64,000 bases of DNA from Spirochaetota bacterium (GTDB lineage Bacteria; Spirochaetota; Spirochaetia; Treponematales; UBA12059), in NCBI GenBank assembly GCA_026398615.1, contig JAPLSN010000031.1, forward strand, positions 124,001 through 188,000, given 5' to 3'. Within the stretch, counting starts at the first letter, position 1. Every line of letters begins with the position of its first letter. A model generated the notes under the pieces. That model made no database searches, had not been told where the DNA came from, and worked only from the letters and a program-made list of their open reading frames with translations. Shown one piece after another: positions 50,601 to 57,602 of this stretch. Made by a program: the position numbers and the translations under genes.

Positions 50601-50737
50601 TCTTCGGGGTCGTGGACGCGGCCGCGGTCAGGGACTTCTTCTCCGGGCAGGCGGGCATCGCGGTGCGGCTCGGCCTCGCCGCGCTGACGGCCGCCCTGTC
50701 GTGGGCGTTCTTCACGTTCCGCCTGCGGGCCAGGTGA
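47669..50737 (+). CDS. Large polytopic membrane protein, 1,022 residues
   Basis: No family recognised. The N-terminal ~390 residues are helical and basic (possibly a cytosolic solenoid). A first TM group lies near 405-430, 470-490 and 515-535, a soluble middle domain (about 540-860) contains the strand-rich part starting KLLYVTNAGSVAATRPDPFL, and a second TM group spans about 865-1017. AAGGAG precedes the ATG. The gene directly precedes the first MoxR, so it is a candidate membrane partner or substrate for that ATPase. Confidence 0.7.
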   Translation: MLKNFTMALVASGAAFSKRYAVSASREIRRAERAAFSILAPLVARKARKGEAVRTALKYVGPGRLDVAIRGGFLSRPLRLRSGDDGFFSASFEAVRAKRDDADALRFLYLSKFDGDAANHAPAVRLRRARIALFMALSDAVLDERGGPDDEANVTVRSMMDALYYRAYESDDGTLAEPNRLRRAAAKFFYRFNTNHSALRRVYSDNLAQLTERIRSESDFLIAWAGCAIFSLNIKRQKAQDVAAFLRRAVSFEDGDPEGDRSFREAAGEVSAFMESNLSAAFASTIVADLKAAMAVSSGEAYRLYEKVLFLFERKSWEDIFRTFRRMIDSGYLAASRDYFIFYRVFAFSCFEAGYPRPGRASVAESERAATLNRFTYVSSFMNRLVVAEDAFREGRGHARYALWARLKGFAAFGLFLYAAGLVLSLAFSLVLGKRDPDLLAQTVPWLADGVENLLRVILSLDAARAGALGWTAAVAIALFCLYLAYFFARLVSAAVGRGIASLRSRNLAFFTAVNAVSFLLVFSLAVEATWWIREPFTREKLLYVTNAGSVAATRPDPFLERFIIDKGISSRYALVRAGIADLNAAVAARKGDPGALAAYLSGFDGYSKIMFAVAPNRPGIDDYRPEVFELDPFLGELVRSWRASSEARNLDLVFLYPFKYARPAGFDGMPLLDRMSVVGCVDERGPLGLAWLPDRLSLPGGKSTDAKLFFLPDETTGKQLLEQLKGLKRAQDVKVEQIRSMNVDYYYDFSPKTQEKPPAEGQDDPERNAVFAPLNVVAFPVADPARAGSCNAFIYEFSRDAAPGYAAAADASPAGRLANPGRFGALALDQRYLTMDSDLDEFLSESFFARKGRPAGDAADRAAFATVRAAFAAVVLALFALLSSTTTRQRIGMALAGAVAILPTLALLAPGHGPAFAGIALPPGFFGGWDGTIALGAMIFVALYYLAQVAGIAKNAQALAYAWAIAAVSVGTAAAGFFGVVDAAAVRDFFSGQAGIAVRLGLAALTAALSWAFFTFRLRAR

Positions 50738-50747
50738 GGGGGCAGCC

Positions 50748-52127
50748 ATGACGACGCTAAGGGAATGCGGCAACCAGATGGTCTCCCTGGCCGAGGAGAT
50801 CGGCAAGGAACTCTTCAACATCGAGGACACGATCAAGATGGCGGTGCTCACCATCTTCGCGTCGCCCGACGGCAGGTATTCGCACTTCCTCCTCGAAGCG
50901 CCGCCGGGCATGGGCAAGACGGTGCTCTGCAAGACCATCGCCAAGTGGTGCAGCCTGACCTTCAAGCGCATACAGCTCACGCCCGACATGCAGCCGAGCG
51001 AGATCGTGATGACGCAGGAACTCGAGATGTCCGGCGGCGGGATGAGGACGAAGCAGGTCTTCGGGCCGATCTTCACGAACATCCTGCTCGCCGACGAGAT
51101 CAACCGCACGCCGCCGCGCACGCAATCGTCCATCCTCCAGCCCATGGCGGAGTGCGAGACGACCTATGGCGGCAAGACCTTCCACCTCGGGCACGTGATG
51201 AGCGAGCTGGACAGGTACCGCGGGGACGAGTACAACGAGCGCATCAAGGCCATGTACGATAAAGGTCCGTGGACGAAACCGGCGGCTTCCGCGCTCTTCT
51301 ACGTCTTCGCCACGCAGAACCCGATCGAGAACGAGGGTACCTACCGCCTCCCCGAGGCGCAGCTCGACCGCTTCCTCTTCAAGATGGACCTCGACTACCC
51401 GGAAGAGCTCACCATCCGCGAGATCCTGAAGCGCAAGGCCGCGATAGGGCAGTTCATCCGCTCCTACTACGACGCGATGGGCGATTCCAGCCCCGCCGTG
51501 CGCCGCGTCGAGGAGTTGCGCGAGGATTCCGGCGGTGATTTCGCCGACCTGCTCAAGCGGATCTCGGACGGCCTGCAGGCGGAGCTGGCGCCGCAGCTAA
51601 AGAAGATGTACGACATCGACGTCCGCGACGGGAAGGAAGCCGGCGCCGTGGCGGACGAACTGAAGAAGCTCCTCTACGACAAGAAGGACTTTCTCAAGAA
51701 GCTCGATAAAAAGGGATCCCTCGACCCCGGGAAGGTCATCGACATCAGGCGGAGCATCGCCCTCAAGGTCGGCGTGTCGAGCCCGGTCTACTACGAGTAC
51801 GTCTCGCACATCATCGAGCGGATACGGACCTCCGGCGACTTCGCCATGAAGGTTTCGCCGCGCGTCTGCGACACGGTGCTCTCCGTCGCCAAGGCGCATT
51901 GCGTGTTCCGCGTGTTCATGGAGGCCAGGAGGAAGTCCGACGACGGCTACGATCCCGAAACGCTCTTCATCACCAAGGAAGACATAAACGCCTGCGCCCG
52001 CAACATGCTCCCGCACCGCGTCTCGCTCAGCTACGAGACGCAGGCCAAGGGCTATACGACGCGCGTCCTCGTCGAGAATATCCTGAGGAGCGCGCGGAAC
52101 GATCCCCGCTTCTCCGGGATCGAGTGA
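50748..52127 (+). CDS. MoxR-family AAA+ ATPase, enlarged (first)
   Basis: A 459-residue MoxR AAA+ ATPase; family members act as chaperone-like motors on vWA-domain partners. The Walker A reads APPGMGKT (51-58), Walker B ILLADE (112-117) and sensor 1 FATQNPIE (187-194), followed by RLPEAQLDRF. MoxR proteins are usually near 320 residues; here extra segments lie at about 148-184, between the Walker B region and sensor 1, and at about 230-340, a charged helical insertion before the lid. The next gene is DUF58-like, the usual MoxR partner, 7 nt downstream. Confidence 0.9.
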   Translation: MTTLRECGNQMVSLAEEIGKELFNIEDTIKMAVLTIFASPDGRYSHFLLEAPPGMGKTVLCKTIAKWCSLTFKRIQLTPDMQPSEIVMTQELEMSGGGMRTKQVFGPIFTNILLADEINRTPPRTQSSILQPMAECETTYGGKTFHLGHVMSELDRYRGDEYNERIKAMYDKGPWTKPAASALFYVFATQNPIENEGTYRLPEAQLDRFLFKMDLDYPEELTIREILKRKAAIGQFIRSYYDAMGDSSPAVRRVEELREDSGGDFADLLKRISDGLQAELAPQLKKMYDIDVRDGKEAGAVADELKKLLYDKKDFLKKLDKKGSLDPGKVIDIRRSIALKVGVSSPVYYEYVSHIIERIRTSGDFAMKVSPRVCDTVLSVAKAHCVFRVFMEARRKSDDGYDPETLFITKEDINACARNMLPHRVSLSYETQAKGYTTRVLVENILRSARNDPRFSGIE

Positions 52128-52134
52128 GGCCCGG

Positions 52135-53106
52135 ATGCCGCATTCGTCCGTGCGCGACGCCTACCGCGAGTACCTCTCCCGCCGCCGCGACGAGCTCGAA
52201 GACCGCTCCGTGGAGGCGGAGCTGGCCTTCTTCAAGGTGATGCGGAACCTCGTGTTCGGGACCAACCGGTCGATCTTCCTCACGACGACGGGCAAGGACC
52301 GTGAGGGCGTGGAGAAGTGGGCGCCGGGCAAGCCGATCAACCGCGTGAACGTCAGGGCGACCATCTCCGGCTTCCGTCCCGAAAACCCGGCGGAATCCAT
52401 CGTCATCGACACCTTCCGGGACGATCGGCGGCTCTCGATGGAACTCGTGATCGACCGCTCCGACGCGTTGTACCCGCGGGAACTCCTCGCCGGCGTCGAA
52501 GACCCGCTCGATTCGAAGGCGGCCACGAGCGTCATCGTGCAGGCGCTGCTGCGCTCGCTGGCCAGGGACTACGACGCGTCGCTCTCGCTGTCGTATTTCC
52601 CCGGGGACGCCGACGACGCCGTCCGGGTGGACGTGAAGCGCCGGGGCTGCGGCGACCTGGCCGCGTTGTTCGACCTTGTTCCCGTACCCCCGGGGCCGCC
52701 TCTCGGGGCATTCGCCCGGATGGAGCGGCGCAGCGTGCGTCATGCGGTGGTCGTCGTGGTCGCGGACGAAAGGGCATTCGAATTCCCCGGGCGCGGACCG
52801 TTCCTCGAACGGATGCGGACCTTTACGCTGACGAACGATGTGATATACTTCGCGCTCGCCACCGATTACGAAAGGCTCTTCGCGGCTTCGGCCGGGCCCG
52901 TCGAGGTGGCGACGCCCGCGGGGACGATCTCCGCAGATTCCGCGGAACGGCGGGCGGAAGCCGGGAGGGCGCTCCGCGACCTGGCTCTCGAATCCTTCGT
53001 CCCGCTCGCGGCCGCGGGCATCCACGTGTGCCCGGTCGTCGCGGGCAGTCCCGGCTGGGCGGATTCCATCGTGGGCTTTTTCAGGAACAGGCTCGTATTG
53101 AAATAA
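52135..53106 (+). CDS. Degenerate DUF58-like protein
   Basis: A 323-residue cytosolic protein. WAPGKPINRVNVRAT (62-76) resembles the DUF58 signature Y-x-x-G-D-x-x-R-x-I-x-W-x-x-x-A-R. It is followed by SMELVIDRSDAL (101-112), in the place of the DUF58 vWA strand, with DRSDA instead of DxSxS: the Asp and first Ser remain. No TM helix, so the usual membrane anchor is absent. It is immediately behind the first MoxR gene and so is its likely partner. I rate the family call as moderate. Confidence 0.62.
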   Translation: MPHSSVRDAYREYLSRRRDELEDRSVEAELAFFKVMRNLVFGTNRSIFLTTTGKDREGVEKWAPGKPINRVNVRATISGFRPENPAESIVIDTFRDDRRLSMELVIDRSDALYPRELLAGVEDPLDSKAATSVIVQALLRSLARDYDASLSLSYFPGDADDAVRVDVKRRGCGDLAALFDLVPVPPGPPLGAFARMERRSVRHAVVVVVADERAFEFPGRGPFLERMRTFTLTNDVIYFALATDYERLFAASAGPVEVATPAGTISADSAERRAEAGRALRDLALESFVPLAAAGIHVCPVVAGSPGWADSIVGFFRNRLVLK

Positions 53107-53132
53107 CGCGTCGGAAGCGGAGGAACGAACAC

Positions 53133-54113
53133 ATGAACGAGGAACGGCTTTCCCAGGCGGAACTAGCGGAATTCGTGGAAGCGAAGCGCGGGCTCATGGC
53201 GAACATCGAGGCGGTCATCAGGGGGCAGGCGGAGACGGTCAAGACGGTTATCGCGACCCTCCTCGCGGGAGGCCACGCCCTCATCGAGGACATGCCGGGG
53301 ACCGGGAAGACCACCCTTGCCCTCCTCATTTCCCGCTCGATCCAGCCGAGGAAGAACTCGGTGATGTTCAAGCGCGTCCAGTTCACGCCGGACCTGCTGC
53401 CGCTCGACATCACGGGCTCCAGCATCTTCCACCAGCAGAAAAACGAGTTCATCTTCCACCCTGGGCCGGTATTCGCGCACATCGTGCTCGCCGACGAGCT
53501 CAATCGCGCGTCCCCCAAGGTCCAGTCGGCGCTGCTCCAGTGCATGGCCGAAGGCGACGTGACGGTGGAGAACGTCACCTACGAGCTCGAGGAGCCGTTC
53601 TTCGTCATCGCCACCCAGAATCCCCTCGAGACCGAAGGAACCTACCCGCTCCCGATCGCCCAGCTCGACCGCTTCTACGCCAAGGTGTCCATGCTCCGGC
53701 TGGACAAGGAGCTGAGCGTCCAGATCCTCAAGGATTACCGGCGGATCGTGAGCTTCGAGGGCGTCAGGCCCGTGATGACGATCGAGGACGTGCTGAAATT
53801 CCGCGAGTACGCCTCCCGCGTATGGGCGGACGAATCCCTCCTCGGCCTCATCGCGGACATCATCATCGAAACCCACGGCTCCAGCGAGCGCATCGCCGTC
53901 GGCGCCTCCCCCCGCTCCAGCATCATCCTCCTCAAGATGGCCAAGGCCTGGGCCCTGCTCAACGAGAGGACCTACGTCACCGAGCAGGACATCAAGGACC
54001 TCGTGCAGCCCTGCCTCCGGCACCGGCTCAAGTTCAACTACGCCGAATCGGAGGAAGCGGAACTCCGCAAGGTGGCCGACCGCTGCTTCGAGCGCTTCGT
54101 GAGGAAGGCGTAG
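53133..54113 (+). CDS. MoxR-family AAA+ ATPase, canonical (second)
   Basis: A 326-residue MoxR of standard length. Motifs: Walker A MPGTGKTT (53-60), FKRVQFTPDLLPLDITGSSIF, Walker B IVLADELNRA, sensor 1 ATQNPLETEGTYPLPIAQLDR and the sensor-2 region GASPRSSI. It is an ATP-driven remodeller, most likely acting with the DUF58 protein two genes on. AGGA upstream sets the start at 53133. The first and second MoxR are clearly different subtypes rather than a recent duplication. Confidence 0.95.
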   Translation: MNEERLSQAELAEFVEAKRGLMANIEAVIRGQAETVKTVIATLLAGGHALIEDMPGTGKTTLALLISRSIQPRKNSVMFKRVQFTPDLLPLDITGSSIFHQQKNEFIFHPGPVFAHIVLADELNRASPKVQSALLQCMAEGDVTVENVTYELEEPFFVIATQNPLETEGTYPLPIAQLDRFYAKVSMLRLDKELSVQILKDYRRIVSFEGVRPVMTIEDVLKFREYASRVWADESLLGLIADIIIETHGSSERIAVGASPRSSIILLKMAKAWALLNERTYVTEQDIKDLVQPCLRHRLKFNYAESEEAELRKVADRCFERFVRKA

Positions 54114-54170
54114 GCCCATGAGCGCGAACGCCGCCCGTCAATCCGCGTGCGCGCGGGAAAGGGTCCCGCG

Positions 54171-56138
54171 GTGATCTCGAACCGTGCGCCCGTCGCGCGC
54201 CGGCCTTCCCAGGCGCGGCGCCAGACCGTTTCCGGACGCCCGGGCGCGCGCCCGGGGGACGCGGCGGACGGCAACCGGCCGGGAGGGCGGGGGGAAGGAA
54301 CCGGGAAAGCCGGGCACCTGCGCGTCTATCTGACGGCCTACCTTCTGTGGTTCTTTTTCGGCGTGTTCGGGGCGCACCGCTTCTACCTGAAACGCACGAT
54401 TACCGCCAACCTCTACCTGGCCACCTTCGGTGTATTCGGCCTCGGGTGGTTCGTCGACTCCTTCCGTACCTTCTTCCTCGCCAGGGCGCGCGTCCGCGAG
54501 ACGGAGCTCGGCGAGTCGTCCTTCGAACGCGTCGTCGCGTCGGAGTTCGAGGACATGGAAACGCGGGACGAGGGCGCGCTCCTGCGCTCCGGGCGCGACG
54601 CGGCGATGCGTCCGGGCACCGCCCAGTTCGTCATCGGTTCCGTCATCGACGCCATCCTCTTCGTCACCGCCGCGGCCGCCATACTCTTCGCGCTGATCTA
54701 CTTCGACCTCGTGCTTCTGGCCTTCCCGCTGGTATTCATCTGGATCGTGCTCCTCCTCAACACGGGGCTCATCAACTCGATCAAGGACAACGTCTTCATC
54801 CTGAACGATCTTCCCGTCAACGTGGAGAACTCCCTCTCCGCGACGACCTACAAGGTTTTCCAGTTCGGCAAGGGATTCAAGCCCAGCCTGTTCAAGTACT
54901 TCTTCCTCCCCGTGTACCTACCGTTCTACTACCTGTTCGCCGCCCGGCGCGACGGGCGCAGGCTGGAGACGCGTGAACTCTTCGTCTTCTTCAAGCTGTA
55001 CACGGGACTCTTCCTCTTCTGGATCACCATCGAGGTCACGCGCATCCTCAACGCGTCGCCGGCCTTCCGCATCGGGTTCTGGGACTTCCTGCCGCTCGTG
55101 CACCCGCTCGTCCTCCTGTCGAAGCTCGCCACCGTCCGCGGCTACGCGCCGATCCACCTCCTCACGGCGTACGTCGTGTCAGCCTTCCTCTTCCTCTGCC
55201 TCACCTGGCTCATCAACATCTCGAACGCGCTCATCCTCCGGAACACCTACGAACTGGCCGAGGAGCGCGCCGACCGCGGGATCCCGCTCGCGGTACGCGC
55301 GGTGATCGTGTCGGTGATCGCCGTGGTGTTCGCCTTCGCGGTCGGGGCGGCCTTCGATTCCGGTACCCAGTACGAACTCGAAAACGGATCCGTGCGCAAG
55401 TTCTACTCCGCGCTGGAGATCGCCCACCAGAGCGAAGTCCTGGATTCCGCGGTCGTCCGCATGCTCGAGGGGCTCGACAATCCGAACGGTTTCCCGAGGA
55501 ACGCCTTCGCGTCGGCGACCGAGGTCCTCCTCGTCCGCGACGAGCAGGAGAGCAAGCTGCCCGCATCCATGAACCGTTCCCTGCGCTTCCAGATGGAGCC
55601 ATTCTCGTCCCGGCTCAAGGGCTACCTCTCGGGCGGCGCGATCGACGGCCGCTACGACAGCTTCATCAACGTCCATACCGTCACCGTCGAGCTCGGGGGG
55701 CGGCGGACCAACCTGCTCATGTTCTCCGTCGACAACCTCTCGGCCGGGGGATACTTCTACTTCTTCCGTATCCCGCTCAACATCGAGCGCAGGGCCTACC
55801 CGCTCCTGTTCCTCCGTTTCGTCGATTCCAGGCAGGGCTCGGGCTCGAGGCCGATCGTCGTGGCGGAGGAACCGGTGTGGCGGCGGAGCGCGTTCAAGGA
55901 CCCCAGGCTTGGCGAACGACCCGGCCCCGTGACCCTGCCGCCGGGGGACGCGGCCATCCTCAGGGCCGAATCCGCGCGATTGCGCGCGGATATGGAAAAT
56001 CCCGCGTTCTGGCGGCAGGTCAAGGAAAACCTGGCTACCGAATTCGGCGTCGCCGACCTCGGCGGGATCACCCTCGAAACCCGCTATTTCCTCTCCCCGC
56101 AGCGGCCCGAACTCTTCCTCGGGGAGGTCCTGCGATGA
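54171..56138 (+). CDS. TM2-domain polytopic membrane protein
   Basis: A 655-residue membrane protein. A short basic, Pro/Arg/Gly-rich N-terminus (about 1-48) precedes a TM2 domain (YLLWFFFGVFGAHRFYL, LYLATFGVFGLGWFVD), then about six to eight further TM helices and a soluble C-terminal domain of roughly 250 residues. The start is GTG 54171, with AAAGGG seven nt upstream; GTG 54147 is less likely. An 18-codon ORF (54118-54174) ends at this start (GTGA). The stop overlaps the DUF58 gene. It sits between the second MoxR and its DUF58 partner. Confidence 0.83.
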   Translation: MISNRAPVARRPSQARRQTVSGRPGARPGDAADGNRPGGRGEGTGKAGHLRVYLTAYLLWFFFGVFGAHRFYLKRTITANLYLATFGVFGLGWFVDSFRTFFLARARVRETELGESSFERVVASEFEDMETRDEGALLRSGRDAAMRPGTAQFVIGSVIDAILFVTAAAAILFALIYFDLVLLAFPLVFIWIVLLLNTGLINSIKDNVFILNDLPVNVENSLSATTYKVFQFGKGFKPSLFKYFFLPVYLPFYYLFAARRDGRRLETRELFVFFKLYTGLFLFWITIEVTRILNASPAFRIGFWDFLPLVHPLVLLSKLATVRGYAPIHLLTAYVVSAFLFLCLTWLINISNALILRNTYELAEERADRGIPLAVRAVIVSVIAVVFAFAVGAAFDSGTQYELENGSVRKFYSALEIAHQSEVLDSAVVRMLEGLDNPNGFPRNAFASATEVLLVRDEQESKLPASMNRSLRFQMEPFSSRLKGYLSGGAIDGRYDSFINVHTVTVELGGRRTNLLMFSVDNLSAGGYFYFFRIPLNIERRAYPLLFLRFVDSRQGSGSRPIVVAEEPVWRRSAFKDPRLGERPGPVTLPPGDAAILRAESARLRADMENPAFWRQVKENLATEFGVADLGGITLETRYFLSPQRPELFLGEVLR

Positions 56139-57601
56139 AGGCAAGGTTCTTCGCGCTCAAGAGCTTTCTCTACGTCTTCCCACTCAGGCCTCCATTCTTC
56201 GGCGTCCTCTCCGCCTGGTCAGTGCTCAAACTCGCCGAAGGCTCCGGGCAGCGGGCCGTGAACGGCATCGTCTTTTCCATGCTCTCCCTCCTCCTCGAGC
56301 TCTTCGCCGTGACGGTATTCGTCGTGCTGCTGCTGTCCTACCTGGCCTACCTCTACTCGGCCCGCGAATATTCGCGCTTCGGGGACGCCACCTTCCTCTG
56401 CGTGGAGGACGCGACCGTCGACGGAGATACGGCGATGATCGACGTGGCCTTGCCGGCGAAGCGGAGGAGCGATGTCGTCAACGTCAGGATCGGGTTCCAG
56501 CTGAACGGCGACCGCCTGACCCCGCCCGTCACGCTGCACCGTTCGCGGCGGAGCGAACTCATCCTCGATTCCTATTCCGAATCCGTACCCGAGGTCATGC
56601 TCGGCGCGAGGGTGCCGGTCCCGGGCCTCAAGATCGGCGAATACGCGATCCCGAGGAGCTTCATCTTCTTCGAGGACTTCATGGGTCTTTTTCGCTTCTG
56701 CTACTCGGAGAAGGAGAACGGCGTCCGCTTCTTCGTGCTCGGCGCGAAGTCCTCGGAGAAGGACATCCAGCTCAAGCCGGAAGCCGCCGTCGTGGAGAAG
56801 AACATCAGGGACAAGACGAGGATGGAAGGCGAACTCCTCAACATGAAGAAGTACGTTCCCGGCTCCGACTCGCCGCGGCGCATCGTCTGGCGCATCGTCG
56901 CGAGGCGGCAGGTTTACGTCACGCGCAATCCCGAGACCGAGAACCCGAACTCTTCGAGGCTGCCGGTTTTCGCCACCTTCCGGGCGCTTCAGGCGGAGCG
57001 GTTCCCGCCCGGCCTGGCCGATGCGCTCGAGAACTCCTTCAAGGGCGCCATACTCGGAACCCTGGAACGGATCGGCGAAGGGGCGGTCGATGTGGACTAC
57101 TTTCCCGAAAACGCGGCGGCGGAACTCCTGCGTGGACGGACGAACGCCGTGGAAACCCTGGCCGCGAGCCTGGCGTCCGTCCCGCCCGACCGGAGGATAG
57201 AGACCGCGGTCGTGTCGCAGGCCTGGCAGCCCGACCTGACGCTCGCCGACCAGGTAGGCGCCTTTTCGGATTACCTGGCCGGTTTCCGCAACTTCCCTTC
57301 GTCGATGATACTCTTCGCCAATTCGCTCGATTCGAGCTGGATCGATTTTTTCCGGATGAAACGGCCCTCCCGGGGGCCCGCGACCGTTTTCTACAAGGCG
57401 CTCTCGGGGGACTTCCACCGCGGCCGCAGGATTTCCCTGCTCGGTTCGCTCTTCTTCCTCCCGGATGAACGGGAACCCTGGACCCTCGATTCGCGCGCAT
57501 CCAGGATCAGGTACTGGGGGATCCGGCGCTCCCTCGTCGAAAACGAACGCGCCGCGCGTGAATCCGCCGTTTCCGCCGGCTACCGCCTTATCGAGGTTTG
57601 A
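56135..57601 (+). CDS. Membrane DUF58 protein lacking the vWA metal site
   Basis: A 488-residue protein with TM helices near 24-32 and 46-72, a beta-rich domain, and then the DUF58 signature KYVPGSDSPRRIVWRIVARR (239-258), where SD replaces the usual GD. In known DUF58 proteins a vWA-like DxSxS strand follows; here the segment reads RLPVFATFRAL, with no metal ligands. The ATG overlaps the TM2 stop and GGGGAGG lies upstream. It is one base from the transglutaminase gene. MoxR-DUF58-TgpA order is a known conserved trio. Confidence 0.85.
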   Translation: MKARFFALKSFLYVFPLRPPFFGVLSAWSVLKLAEGSGQRAVNGIVFSMLSLLLELFAVTVFVVLLLSYLAYLYSAREYSRFGDATFLCVEDATVDGDTAMIDVALPAKRRSDVVNVRIGFQLNGDRLTPPVTLHRSRRSELILDSYSESVPEVMLGARVPVPGLKIGEYAIPRSFIFFEDFMGLFRFCYSEKENGVRFFVLGAKSSEKDIQLKPEAAVVEKNIRDKTRMEGELLNMKKYVPGSDSPRRIVWRIVARRQVYVTRNPETENPNSSRLPVFATFRALQAERFPPGLADALENSFKGAILGTLERIGEGAVDVDYFPENAAAELLRGRTNAVETLAASLASVPPDRRIETAVVSQAWQPDLTLADQVGAFSDYLAGFRNFPSSMILFANSLDSSWIDFFRMKRPSRGPATVFYKALSGDFHRGRRISLLGSLFFLPDEREPWTLDSRASRIRYWGIRRSLVENERAARESAVSAGYRLIEV

Positions 57602-57602
57602 C

